Shown one piece after another: positions 35,325 through 45,744 of a DNA stretch of 64,000 nt. A program made the position numbers and the translations under genes. Every line of letters begins with the position of its first letter. Position 1 is the first letter of the stretch. The notes beneath the pieces were generated by a model. The model ran no database searches. It was not told the origin of the DNA and was given only the letters and a program-made list of their open reading frames with translations. This DNA is from Branchipolynoe longqiensis (taxonomy: Eukaryota; Annelida; Polychaeta; Phyllodocida; Polynoidae), in NCBI GenBank assembly GCA_030323885.1, contig CM059186.1, forward strand, positions 21,614,998-21,678,997. Direction: 5' to 3'.

Positions 35325-36115
35325 GGACCTGCCAACAACACCTGGGACCTGCCTACACACCGGGGACCAGCTGACACAGTGGGGACCAGCCCACATGCTG
35401 GGGACCTGCCTACATGCTGGGGACCTGCCTACAAGCCGGGGACCTGCCTACACACAGGAGACCTGCCTACATGCCGGGGACCTGTCTACACACTGGGGAC
35501 CTGCCTACATGCCAGGAACCTGTCTACACACCAGAAACCTGCCTACATGCCAGGGACCTGCCTACATGCTGGGGACCTTCCTACATGCTGGGGATCTGCA
35601 TACATGCTGGGGACCAGCCTACATGCCGGGGACCTGCCTACATGCTGGGGACCTGCCTAGATGGTGGGGACCTGCTTACATGCTGGGGACCTGCCTACAT
35701 GCCGAGGACCCTGTCTAGATGCTGGGGACCTGCCTACATGCTGGGGACCTGCCTACATGCCGGGGATGTGCCTACATGGCTCCGACCTGCCTACATGCTG
35801 GTGACCTCTCTACAACACCGGGGACCGGCCTACACGCCGGGTACCTGCATACAACGCTGGGGACCTGGCTACATGCTGGGGACCTGGCTATAATACCGGG
35901 GACATGCCTACAACACAGGAGGCATGTAGGCAGGTACCTGTGTACAATGGCGGGGCCCTGCCTGCATGCCGGGGATCTACCTACAACACCGGGGACCTGC
36001 CTGCAACACCCGGGACCTGCCTACACACTGGGGACCTGCGTACAACGCCTTGGACCTGCCTACAACACCGGGGACCGGCCTGCACATCGGAGACCTGCCT
36101 ACCCGCTGGGGACTT
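35325..36115. repeat. GGGGACCTGCCTACATGCT minisatellite, right block
   Basis: About 39 units of 19-21 bp, same motif as 34370-34830. Frames reading Met-Leu-Gly-Thr-Cys-Leu-His-Ala-Gly-Asp repeats reflect the period (20 bp over three frames), not a gene. Confidence 0.9.
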
Positions 36116-36652
36116 CCAGTCCTCATGGAGGGTGGAGGACAAGTTAAAGAGGAACATTGTGGTCGGGATAATGGTGGGTTGTGTGTTGAGACTAGAAGTG
36201 GGTGGGGCTGGGTAGGAGAGACAGGGGTAGGGGAGAGGGGCAGAAGGCGGAGCTGTGCTCAAAGGTGTGTGTGGGGTGGGGGGGGGGGTGACCGGGGGGT
36301 AGGGTGGAGAAGGAGGGAGGTTGTAGGCGTGGCAGGGGGCGGACAGGTATATATACATATAGGTGCACAGGTGAAAGCCATCACGCCCACGTAACAGTAC
36401 GCGGCGGGCTGGTACCGGCACCCCGCCATCTGGTCAGGGCGGACGTGGAGCACGGACAGCTCGGGTAGGTATGACAAAGCTGACGGCCCGCCCGTCTGTG
36501 TAGCCGGGCGCGGCGTGACATTAGACCAAATGGCACCGCAGCCCCCCCTGTCCACAAACACAACCCCGATGACACATGTGCGCATGCGCAACTGAGTGTG
36601 TGTGTGCAGAGACAAACATGAGAACACTCTATGTGTATTTTTGATTGTATGT

Positions 36653-36654
<2 letters not shown>

Positions 36655-36700
<46 letters not shown>
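36655..36700. repeat. (TA)n microsatellite
   Basis: About 22 perfect TA units. Confidence 0.95.
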
Positions 36701-36705
<5 letters not shown>

Positions 36706-36781
36706 ATATGTCCAAATAGTGGCGCACTGCTGGAGTGCAGACACATGGATGCGTGTCTATTCAGAGTTAAAGAATTTCATG

Positions 36782-36945
36782 GGTTTGTTTTTGTCGTGCC
36801 TCTGAAATAAAGTGGGATTGTCTTAGCTTATGTGCATTCAGTCTGAATATGATCGTAAATGTTGATTTGTTTGTGTTGTGCCTCTGAAGTAAAGTGGGAT
36901 TGTCTTATTTTATGTGCATTCAGTCTGAATATGATCGTAAATTTG
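36782..36945 (+). repeat. 83-bp tandem duplication
   Basis: The block GTGCCTCTGAAATAAAGTGG ... ATGATCGTAAAT occurs twice in a row with few differences. Non-coding. Confidence 0.8.
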
Positions 36946-37020
36946 TGCGTGCTTTCAATCTTGAAATGGGATGTGTGTTTCTATTGGGTAGTGTGCTTCT
37001 ATTGGGACATATACGGTATA

Positions 37021-37206
37021 TGGGTATATAGATACATAGATACATAGATACATATATACATAGATACATAGATACATAGATACATAGATACATAGATACA
37101 TAGATACATGGATGCATATCTGCATAGATACATAGATACATGGATGCATAGCTGCATAAATGCATATATGCATATATACATAGATACATAGATACATAGA
37201 TACATA
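37021..37206. repeat. TACATAGA/GATACATA microsatellite, left flank of the retrotransposon pair
   Basis: Tandem 8-bp TACATAGA units with variants. Matching sequence resumes at 47062 after the two retrotransposons. Confidence 0.9.
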
Positions 37207-37244
37207 TAGTATAGTTATACGAGTCTTACCTTGGTATAGATGAT

Positions 37245-39290
37245 GGATAACTGTTGTTTTCCCGAGGTATAAGCCTCGGATAGACGTGGCCTCCATGCTG
37301 ATTTTTCTCACCACTCGGCTGATAATGCTAAACGGTGGGAAAATATAGAAATAATTATCTACCCAGGTAATAGCAAATGCATCAACTTTCCAAGCATCCG
37401 GTTCAGGATGCCAAGAAACAGCAGGGTAACTTGTTATTGTTTCGTGATGCAAACAAGTCAACCCCATTTTTCACAAATTAAGTTAAACAGGGGTGTAGAT
37501 AGGGACCATTCTAAATGGTCATGGAATTTTCTACTCTTATGCTCTGCAAGTGTATTTTGTGACCCTGGGATATGCGCTACAGTCAGCCAGACGTGTTGGG
37601 CCTGTGCCCAGTTCCAAATCAGTTTTGCTAACTGATTGCAAGGCTTCGATTTTGTTCCGCCCATGTTATGGATATATGCCATAGCAGTAGTGTTATCAGT
37701 TATGCCACGTACACACATAGCGTATAGGATTCGCGCATAGGACTCCCGATCAGCTTAAAACTGCAGTCGGGCCGATTCATTTTTCGAATCGGGAATCGCA
37801 ATCGTAGTGCTAGCGCACACCTACCGTTTTAGCCCTAAAAATTAGTTTTAGTCGTGAATCGCAATCGGTAGGTGTGCTAGGGGAGTGCACACCTCACGAT
37901 TTTTGGGTAGTTTTAGGTCGTATACGCTAGGTGGGTGCGGGGGAAACGATCGTATACGCTAGGTGTGTACCGGGCATTAGTATTCTAACTTGTGACTTAG
38001 GTACCTTCACTAAGCTACGTAATCCCAGATAAATGGCACGCAATTCTAGCACATTAATGTGGTCTACCATTTCATCGTCTAGCCATCTACCTCCTGTCGC
38101 TATCCCATCTTTATGGGCTCCCCAACCTTCTAGAGAAGCATCAGTGGTAATTACTGTATTTGGTTCCGCCATGCGGATTGGATTGGGTGAATTTGCTATA
38201 TGTTGCATCCACCATCCAATATCCTGCAAACCTTCTTTGGAAATAAACATTTTTCGTTCAAAATTGCTTTTAGTTCTTGCTAACGCTAAGTTTTTATCTA
38301 TTTCTAGAGATTTAATATGGGCTTTCCCGTATAGAATAGCGGGTGCATAAGATATCATTATTCCGATAAGGACTGCGACCTGTCTAATCTTAGGTTTTGG
38401 TAACTTAAGAAGCTGGGTCACTGTGTTCATAAACTTATTAAGTTTCTGTTCTGTTATCGATACTGTTAAGGATTCTGTATCAAGAATAAAACCTAAACAT
38501 TTTAGTTGTTTTGTTGGTTTAAGCACTGACTTATGTGGATGTACATAAAACCCTAATTTAGTGAGCAATGCACATAAATCCATAACTGTGTTTACACAAT
38601 TAATTTGTGCTGACACCATTATAAAAGAATCATCTATGTAAGGAAACATTATGTGACCATTCCGAGCCATGACTGAGAAAACAGGCTTTAACAGTTTGGT
38701 GAACAAACGAGGGGCCCAAGCTAAGCCATTTGGCATGCAGGTAAACTCATAAAGTTGGTCATCCCACAGAAACCGGAGAAATTTCCGGTGTTGTTCCGCT
38801 ATAGGAACTGTGTAATACGCATCTTGTAAGTCAACACTAGCCATCCACGCATCTGGTGTAATCAGATCTCGTGCCATCTCTAAAGGGAACATTTTAAAAT
38901 GTCGATATTCTATCATCTTGCTAAGCGTTGTTAAATCCAGGATCATTCGAACGTCACCGTTAGGTTTCGGTCTCGAGAAGATGTTAGAGATAAACTCTCC
39001 TGGGCAGTGTGTTACTTTTTGTATAATTCCTTTATCAAAATATTTGTGTACCTGTTCAGTTAGTACCTCTCGTTCAAGTGGTTCAATTTTATAGGGAAAA
39101 GGAACTCTCCCTTGTACCGGAATGTCTATGAAGGGAATTTGAACACCATTAACTATATTTAAAATATCTCGATCACTCGTAATTTTGTTCCATTCAACAA
39201 TATGGTTATTAATATTGCCAGCCACAAAGTTGCTTACAGTTTGTGTTGTTTTAGAGGCCGCAGGGACTTGTGATGTCTGTGTTTGAGCCT
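37245..39290 (-). pseudogene. DIRS-like pol: reverse transcriptase, RNase H and post-RNase H block
   Basis: The main frame has 432 residues, counted from a non-ATG codon at 39225; the frame is open further upstream and overlaps the end of gag. Motifs: VDLQDAYYTV (residues 131-140, catalytic Asp motif A), PYIDDSFIM (195-203, the YxDD box), then RNase H with TTDASLEGWG and NVLELRAIYLGL. The frame stops in the inserted MITE; RNase H continues beyond it with TDNTTAMAYIHN (37700 and below). Further on, VSWHPEPDAWKVDAF and FYIFPPFSIISRV mark the usual DIRS segment after RNase H, but two frame changes around 37440-37480 disrupt it. DIRS elements copy RNA by reverse transcription and integrate by recombinase; this copy cannot be active. 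Confidence 0.75.
37703..37976. mobile_element. Harbinger-type MITE (274 bp) inside the RNase H of the DIRS-like element
   Basis: The ends are TGCCACGTACACACATAGCG and, inverted, TGCCCGGTACACACCTAGCG. TTA is duplicated at 37700-37702 and 37977-37979. Removing the insert and one TTA rejoins the RNase H frame between its VRI and TDNTTA motifs. Subterminal TATACGCTAGGTG occurs twice near the right end. A 3-bp TWA duplication is characteristic of PIF/Harbinger elements. Confidence 0.85.
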
Positions 39291-40664
39291 CTACTTGGAC
39301 CCGCCCCTGGGGAAGGGTCGTTGGGAGTTGAATCCTCGGCCGATTGGCCGTGCGGTGTTGTCGGTCCAGCCTGGCCGGGCACCCTGGCCCCGGAAGGACT
39401 GGCTGAAGCTTGAGCCCGGTCTGGTTCCTCTGACCAGATGTCGTGGGCGAAAATCCCCATGGGATCTTTTGAAACGTGGGGCTTCTGGCTTCTTTCTCCC
39501 ATCCATGTTTTTGCCACTCTTGGCTGCGGTTTCCACCTCTTTAAAGAGGTACTGGAGCTGACCCCCAAACATTTTGGTCTTATCCAAAGGTTTCCCTTTG
39601 ATTGGTTCCGGGGCTAGAAAGAGCGTATACTCTTTCCCATCATTGTCTGTGACCTTCTTCGAGCGGGCCACCTCTTTACCTGCGTCTGTGCATACCGACT
39701 TGAAGACATTTTCGTATCTTCTATAAGACAGGTAATTACCTGCTGCTGTCAGCATAGCGATTCCTTTGTCCATGGTCTTGGCCAAGGATGAGAAGTTGTT
39801 CTCCCGCTGCATCCTATTCGCCACTGGCGTAATGGCAGTCAGAGTACCGAGAACCGCTTAATGCACTAGATGCAACACACCTTCAAACCGCTTACGGTCC
39901 TCGGTCATATTTACGTCCCTATCCATTTCTTTGATGATGGAGTTGGGGACGCCTTTTATGCCTGTAAGTTCATCTCCTAGCTTGGAGATGATTTCCGCAG
40001 GTTTGAAAGTGCGGAAATGACCATTAATGGTCTCGCGCATAAGCGTGGTGGTTTTCACCCGCTTGGCTTTAGGTTTTTCAACCTTCTTAGCCACCTTGCC
40101 ACCAATAGGAGCATAGACCCCTTCGTATTGGGTGTCTGAGTCAGATTCCGTTGATGTGGAATCTGGCGAAGAATCCGAAGAAAAATCCTTCCTCTTCTTC
40201 TTTTTCTTTGACTTGGGCTTGCGCTTTTTGGGTAGACCTGTCTTGTTCCTCTCTTTGGTGAAGTCATCACCCGAAGAACTCACTTGTTTCTTCTTCTTCC
40301 TCCGTTTGGGAGGAGGAGGAGCAGCCTTAGGCTCAATTGCTGAGTCTGTTTCCGAGAAATCTTCCCAGTCAGACTCGTCGTGGAAACCAGGCATAGGCCG
40401 TTTCCGAGCCGTAGGTTGTTTTAGAGACAGAATGTGACTCTCCATAGCAGCCCAACGAGCCTCCCAATCAGGAGCTGCCGGGCCCGAGGGCCGTGTCTCC
40501 TCTTCCGCATCGGAGAGGACGTGCGCCCCGGGCTGTGGTGACGACAACACTGCCGACAACACTGGTGAGGAGTCATACTCCTCGTCCGAGCCTCTCGGAG
40601 CGCGTCCCTCAGCTGCTGCTGCAACTCTCCTACACCGCTTCATGGCCATCGGGATCTGAAACAA
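39291..40664 (-). pseudogene. DIRS-like Gag-type ORF1
   Basis: A frame of about 458 codons from 40664 (or the ATG at 40646) is broken by one in-frame TAA at 39858-39860; both halves are in the same frame. The N-terminal half is acidic and Ser-rich with long basic runs (KKRKPKSKKKKKRK), which could act as a nuclear signal. The C-terminal half has a conserved-looking segment (VFKSVCTDAGKEVARSKK) and ends in an Arg/Gly/Pro-rich tail, as in other DIRS ORF1 products. The last codons overlap the start of pol in another frame. Function inferred as nucleoprotein. Confidence 0.6.
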
Positions 40665-40689
40665 TAGTATTGGTCAGTCCCGATATTTC

Positions 40690-41400
40690 TAAACGTCACA
40701 ATCTTGTTGTTATAACTTAATTGGACATCTAGTGGTGTTAGAGAACGTGTTCATACCATTCTAACACAGTCGTAATAAGCTAAATTTGTTGGCGTAGGTT
40801 GTGGGTCAAACCCAAACCTAACGTGGGGTCGGGACCAGTGTATCGGCTCGCCTATCCCTCTGTTCCGCACACTTCTCCCTCCTGTGACTACTGTGCCAGC
40901 AAGTTGGAGAAAATGCTATGAAACTCGGAGAAACGCCTGAAAAAAGTTGTGGGGAGTCTATAAAAGAAACCCAGGATCATCTCCAACAACACTCTCTCTA
41001 TTACTATTAGAGACCGAGAGAATCTCCACAGGAGATGAGGCAGAGCCCACATCTCTACCCATGTCACACGGGTGTTGATAGAACCGCTAAGTATCGGTTT
41101 CGTTCGTTAGACAAAGGAATCTAGAGCGTTCTATCCTTGGTTTTTTTAAACCGATTAAACTAGTCCAAAAAGGACCAATGAAAGTTCTGAACTTTCCAAT
41201 TTGATGCTATAATGCATCATAACTAAGCTAACCACAGTTATTAACATACTTACTGCGTATTAGCTTGTTTGTAGGCTAAATTTGCCGGAGCAACTCAACG
41301 AATGTAATCCAGTCGTGAGTTGTTTATGCTAATTGCTGGACCTGGATGTGCTTCCTTCTCCCTAGCCTGAGGCTAGCCTGAGGCTGTATACCGAGGTAAA
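40690..41400. other. 5' leader region of the DIRS-like element
   Basis: Non-coding sequence between the ATG of gag and the A1 repeat of the next element. A plus-strand TATAAAAG at 40958 points the wrong way for the DIRS-like element. A CTAGCCTGAGG direct repeat lies at 41365-41388. Confidence 0.4.
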
Positions 41401-41401
41401 A

Positions 41402-41599
41402 TATAGTTAGTATATAAATATACGGGTATAAATCATCGGTATGAGGTTTTCCTATTACTTTACCATTATTCTTATTAAGGTCCAATTGTGGGCAGATGTT
41501 TATTAACTGCGGCATGCTGGCCTAGACTGGCGCCGCCACCAGCAGTTCTTGTCACTCATCTCTCGCCGTTCTGAGCATCCTGCTTCGAAAAAAAAACTT
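41402..41599 (+). repeat. A1 terminal repeat
   Basis: 198 bp from TATAGTTAGTATATAAATAT to TTCGA9CTT; repeated as A2 at 46765-46960 with an A-run of 7 instead of 9. Confidence 0.9.
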
Positions 41600-41734
41600 A
41601 CTTCTGGAGCAACAGAGATGTCTTCATGGATGACTTTATTGTCGGGTAGAATTGTTATATGAACCTGGACAGAGTTTGGAAGCAAATAGTCCGGATGGAT
41701 TGTACGACATGGTCAGCTAATTAAATACTATCTT

Positions 41735-42385
41735 TGAACATCACCGCGTGACCGCGACCTGCTGTATTATCGCCCAAGCCTACCGAGATTAAGTTTCTGG
41801 CTTTCATGGACTAAGTTTCTGACTTTCATGGACTTAAGTTTCATGGACTTAAGTTTCTGACTTTCACGAGTGGGTGATTCAGCTAAGCAAATAGTCTGGT
41901 TGTACGACATGGTGTATCAGCTAAGTAACTAATTTCGTTTGGAAATCACCGCGTGACCGCGACCTGCTGTATTATCGCCCAAGGCTACCAAGATTAAGTT
42001 ACTGACTTTCACGAGCGGATTAACATCGTCTAGGATGGATTGTACGACTGGAATGGATGGTACGACGTGGTGAATCGCCCAAGGCTACCAAGATTAAGTT
42101 CTGATTTTTCATGGATGGTACGAGCGGATTAACATCATCTAGGATGGATGGTACGAGCGGAATGGATTGTACGACGTGGTAAATCAGCTGAGTAAATACC
42201 CTACCGAGATTATGTTTCTGACTTTTCATGGATGGTACGAGCGGATTAACAATACCAAGATGCGGTCTGTCCTGTAGGACGATACGGAATCTGTGCATGG
42301 AGGTACGAGCGGGGTGAAGCGGCTAAGTAATTACTTTCGTTGGAAATGACCGCGTGACCGCGACCTGCTTCATTATCGTCATTTG
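41735..42385 (+). repeat. leader tandem repeats (~200 bp) of the PAT-like element
   Basis: ACCGCGTGACCGCGACCTGC recurs at about 41743, 41948 and 42350, with shorter words (GGATGGATTGTACGAC, GCGGATTAACATCGTCTAGG) repeated between. Spacing is about 205 bp and then twice that, suggesting a decayed middle unit. Non-coding. Confidence 0.75.
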
Positions 42386-42417
42386 TCAGTATCCCATATT
42401 GTCTGCTTTCGGTATCG

Positions 42418-43459
42418 ATGTCGAAAACCAGGGCTTACTGTACTGACTGTGGGCTGGAACATCGACCTTCAACTGACGGCACGTGCCGGGTGCACAGTAG
42501 GATTACTCGATCTCAGAAAGAAATGGCTATGGCAGCGCCTTCTCCTGGGAAATATGCGGCTTTGCAAGAGGATACAGAGGAAGAGGTCCTAACTACAGAT
42601 TTCAGTGCCCTTTCCTTGGATGACCAAGAGAGGGCGTTGTCAGCGGATATTGAGAGGCTACAACAAGAGGACCGGATAGGGCGACTCTACACTGAGAGGC
42701 AGAGACTCATGACTAGGCGGACCGGTTATGGCAAAGGAGACAGTAACGTTGGACCCCAAGATGGCGACCAAAACTGACCACTCCGTCCGTTCTTCATTAT
42801 CAGTGGCTGACCTGAGGAAATCAACAGACACCCCGGAACATTCTGCGTACGGCACCAGCCGTTCGCGTTCGACACGCCGTCATTCGCCAGGAAGAGGAAG
42901 ACGTCACAGGCATTCGCATTCTTCCAGTAGTGGAAGTAGAAGTACATCATCGGTGAGGCGACGAAGACGTAAGTGGTCTTTGAAACGCTATATCATGGGT
43001 TCGAAATCCCTGAAGAAGCTGAACGCGTATGAGTTAATCGAAGCTTCCATGCGATGGATAACAGAAATCCATGATTTAACTGTGGCTGACTATAAAGCAT
43101 TCATTTTGCATGTCGGCTTCATCTGTAACAGAGCGAAATCTGACGAATTTAAGGATACCGCTCATACTGGATATGACACTGACATCCGTACGCTCGCTGA
43201 GACTGTGGGGTTTGCTGCATTTGGCCGCGCCCATACGGGCGAAAGTGTGCTCCATTATGGGTCTGCTGCCACACATGTGAAGAAGACCAATTATACCACG
43301 CGTGACACTCATAAGAAGACAACTGGAGGGAAAAGGCCCTGCTTCCGCTATAACAGAGACGGTGGATGTGATTTGTCAGATGATAAGTGTGGTTTCGGTC
43401 ACTGGTGTGCAAAATGCTTTGCGAAGTCACACGGCAAACATAATTGCATTAAAAACTGA
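42418..43459 (+). pseudogene. PAT/Ngaro-like Gag with CCCH and CCHC zinc fingers
   Basis: An ATG frame of 119 codons starts at 42418 with a charged, coiled-coil-like segment (DDQERALSADIERLQQEDRI). It overlaps, at 42728-42777, a second frame that continues to 43459, so one frameshift separates N- and C-terminal halves. The second half has an RS-rich stretch (HSSSSGSRSTSSVRRRRRK), a helical core, and near its end C-x8-C-x6-C-x3-H followed by C-x2-C-x4-H-x4-C. The last is the classic nucleocapsid zinc knuckle. Role inferred as RNA-binding Gag. The shift may be programmed, a mutation or a sequencing error. Confidence 0.7.
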
Positions 43460-43495
43460 AAATATTGCGGGGGTCGGTTAGACACTCAGCCGGCT

Positions 43496-44023
43496 ATGAG
43501 TACTGGCAATCCTGAGCCAGTCAATCGGACTAAAGGGCTGTATAATGCCATGACAGCAGGCCCCTGCTATGTTCGGCGCAATATATGTGCCAGCTCGACG
43601 AGCATTGACTATGACGATCACGTACAGGATAATATTGCATTGACACAGACTATAATTGATTCTGATATCACTACTGATGACTCGGGATTTTCACCTGAAA
43701 ACATTGATTGTTCCTCTAATGATAACACCGTAACTTCTGATGTTGATGTGAATATTATTAACCTTAGTGATCCACCCGGTCAACGCTAACTATCCTGTAT
43801 TATACTTATGGTTCTATTAAGAACGTCGGAAAAAAATACCCCAAGGGTTTCTGTCAATGAATGCTGTGAAACGGCACTTTCAGTACCGACTCGCTGGACT
43901 AATTCAGCGGATTATACCCCCCTTTTGAATGTTGAAAACGTCTTCATGGATGACATTTATTATCGGGTAGAATTGTTATATGAACCTGGACAGAGATCCA
44001 TGGTGTTCGATATTACCCCATAA
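43496..44023 (+). pseudogene. open segments between Gag and reverse transcriptase
   Basis: Two frames (97 and 71 codons) in the same phase as the second Gag half, separated by stops. The first is acidic, with many Asp/Ser/Thr (residues 45-90). The second contains ENVFMDDIYYRVELLYEPGQ, whose DNA (43938-43999) is nearly repeated in the leader at 41619-41678. No family is recognised. Confidence 0.4.
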
Positions 44024-44125
44024 ATGTGTAGCTGGTATCTGTGCTTGTACGCCACTATATTGACGGATCTAACAAATCAGCTTAAGCCCTGTCGGTTTTT
44101 TTGTTGAACTGTTCCTAAGAGGGCA

Positions 44126-45744
44126 GTGGATCCTGATTGGTCCTACATCCTAAAAGGAGTCTGCTACGGGTTCGAAGTTATAGACCGCGATTGTAAATTA
44201 GCATATTCTGTTAAAATGAAAAAGATGCATAATCCGGACTATTATAATATAATAACAGATAAACTACGATCAGAGATTGGCCAGGGCATCCTCAAAGTAG
44301 TAGAAAGTGAGCCTATTTGCACTCATAATGTTTTTTTGCGTCCCTAAAGATGGGGGTGGAGGCCCGAACGATTATAGATTGTAGTCGCCCTAAGGACGCC
44401 TCTGTTAACCAGTGTGTAAACTCCACCTGTAAAAAATTTAAATACAATTCAGTAGACTCAGTTTCGGATTGCCTCGAGCAGGGTGACTGGATGGCCACAA
44501 TTGATATTAAGGACGCCTATAGGGCGATCCCTATTCACCCTCGTGATAGGGCCAGGCAGGGGCTTCTATGGGTCTTTTCAGGAATCGAAACATATTTGAC
44601 CGATACCAGATTATGTATGGGACTTTCTTCCAGCCCTTATATTTTTCAAAAAATTTCTGACCTCATTGTTAGATGTGCCGCCAGAGAGGGAGTACTCAGG
44701 GTGATTAATTACCTCGATGACTACTGTATTATAGACAGCAGCCCAGACGAAGCTGCCAGATCTCAGAGAGTAGTCATTGCAATACTCAGAAGGTTAGGGT
44801 TTTATATCAATTACAAAAAATTAATCCCTCCATCTACATCCATCAGATTCCTTGGAATAATAATTAATTCTGTCACGCTACAAATGACCCTACCCGAGGA
44901 TAAGCTAGCAAAATTGAATAAAATTCTCACCTATTTCCTCCATAGGAGGAAGTCAACCAGGAAAGACCTTGAACGTCTTGGGGGACTTTTGGCGCACTGC
45001 GCTAAAGTAATCCGTGGTGGTAGAACCTTCACTAGACGCATATATGACCTAATTGCTACTGTTAGGAAAAGCTACTATAAGATCAGGCTTAATAGGGCCT
45101 TTCAGGAAGATGTTAATTGGTGGATACAATTCGCAAGTACTTTTAATGGCACTGCCCATATGCTTGGGAAATTCGCCCCGACGTATTCCGTCTATACGGA
45201 TGCTTCCTTGTGGGGATTCGGGGCCATGTATCATAATGACTGGCTGGCTGGCACTTTTAGGATGACTGATCATCTTGACCTAGGGAATTACTTAGGCCAC
45301 CACAACTTTGATGCCCCTCACACACTATTGAATGCACACATTAACACATTGGAAATGTGGGCTGTCCTTGCGGCAGCTTACCGTTGGGGTAAATATTGGC
45401 AAGACTCAAAGGTATTGGTGATGACAGACAGCACTACTGTTTTGTCTGCGTTATGTACTGGTAGATCCAAGTCAGCACCTATAATGAATTATTTGAGAGA
45501 ATTGTTTTGGATCTCGGTGGAATATAACTTCACAATTTCCGCCGCTTACATTAAAAGTAAGGATAACATAGTTTGTGATTGTCTGAGCAGACTGAATAAT
45601 GAGTATAGCTCAGCCAGGCTCCAAGAAACTGGGATCCTGGACAACATTTGTTGTGGCCAAGGGCTAATATCCCCCTTTTCTTCTTTCAGGAGCGAAACTT
45701 CAGGAGGAACAGAAGGGGTTCCAGGGCATGTCCTACTCTCATAA
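44126..45744 (+). pseudogene. PAT/Ngaro-like reverse transcriptase and RNase H
   Basis: The first 73 codons (44126-44347) end in a frameshift; the main frame continues from 44350 with 464 codons. Two small indels explain the break: one at the T7 run (44331-44337) and one at the GGGGG run (44351-44355), each restoring the next motif block. In the 464-residue part: ATIDIKDAYRAIPIH (49-63, motif A), MGLSSSPYIFQ (90-100), YLDDYCI (121-127, catalytic Asp pair), then RNase H with VYTDASLWGFG (281-291), NTLEMWAVLAA, VMTDSTTVLSAL and a C-terminal KDNIVCDCLSR. The order RT then RNase H then recombinase is as in PAT/Ngaro. It ends overlapping the recombinase frame. Confidence 0.8.

Larger units (their letters stand above)
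37216..41400 (-). mobile_element. DIRS-like tyrosine-recombinase-order retrotransposon, defective
   Basis: On the minus strand it contains a Gag-like frame, then reverse transcriptase, RNase H and the conserved block that follows RNase H in DIRS-type elements. A short inverted similarity near the two ends (TTACCTTGGTATAG at about 37226 and TTTTACCTCGGTATAC complement at about 41385) may be the terminal repeats. No tyrosine recombinase frame is found, so it is incomplete. RNase H is split by a 274-bp MITE, and stops and frameshifts are present. Confidence 0.6.

Noticed and set aside
34370..36115. Regular repeats suggesting a CRISPR-like array
   Set aside because: The units are directly tandem with no spacers, in eukaryotic DNA.
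34462..36147. Several frames with Gly-Thr-Cys-Leu repeats, like a repeat-domain protein
   Set aside because: It is a 20-bp minisatellite; the period is not a multiple of three and the frames shift with indels.
38033..38350. Plus-strand frame of 105 codons
   Set aside because: It is the antisense of the DIRS-like RNase H region.
40958..40965. TATAAAAG box
   Set aside because: It is on the plus strand 440 bp before A1 and in the leader of a minus-strand element; no start site or gene follows at the right distance.
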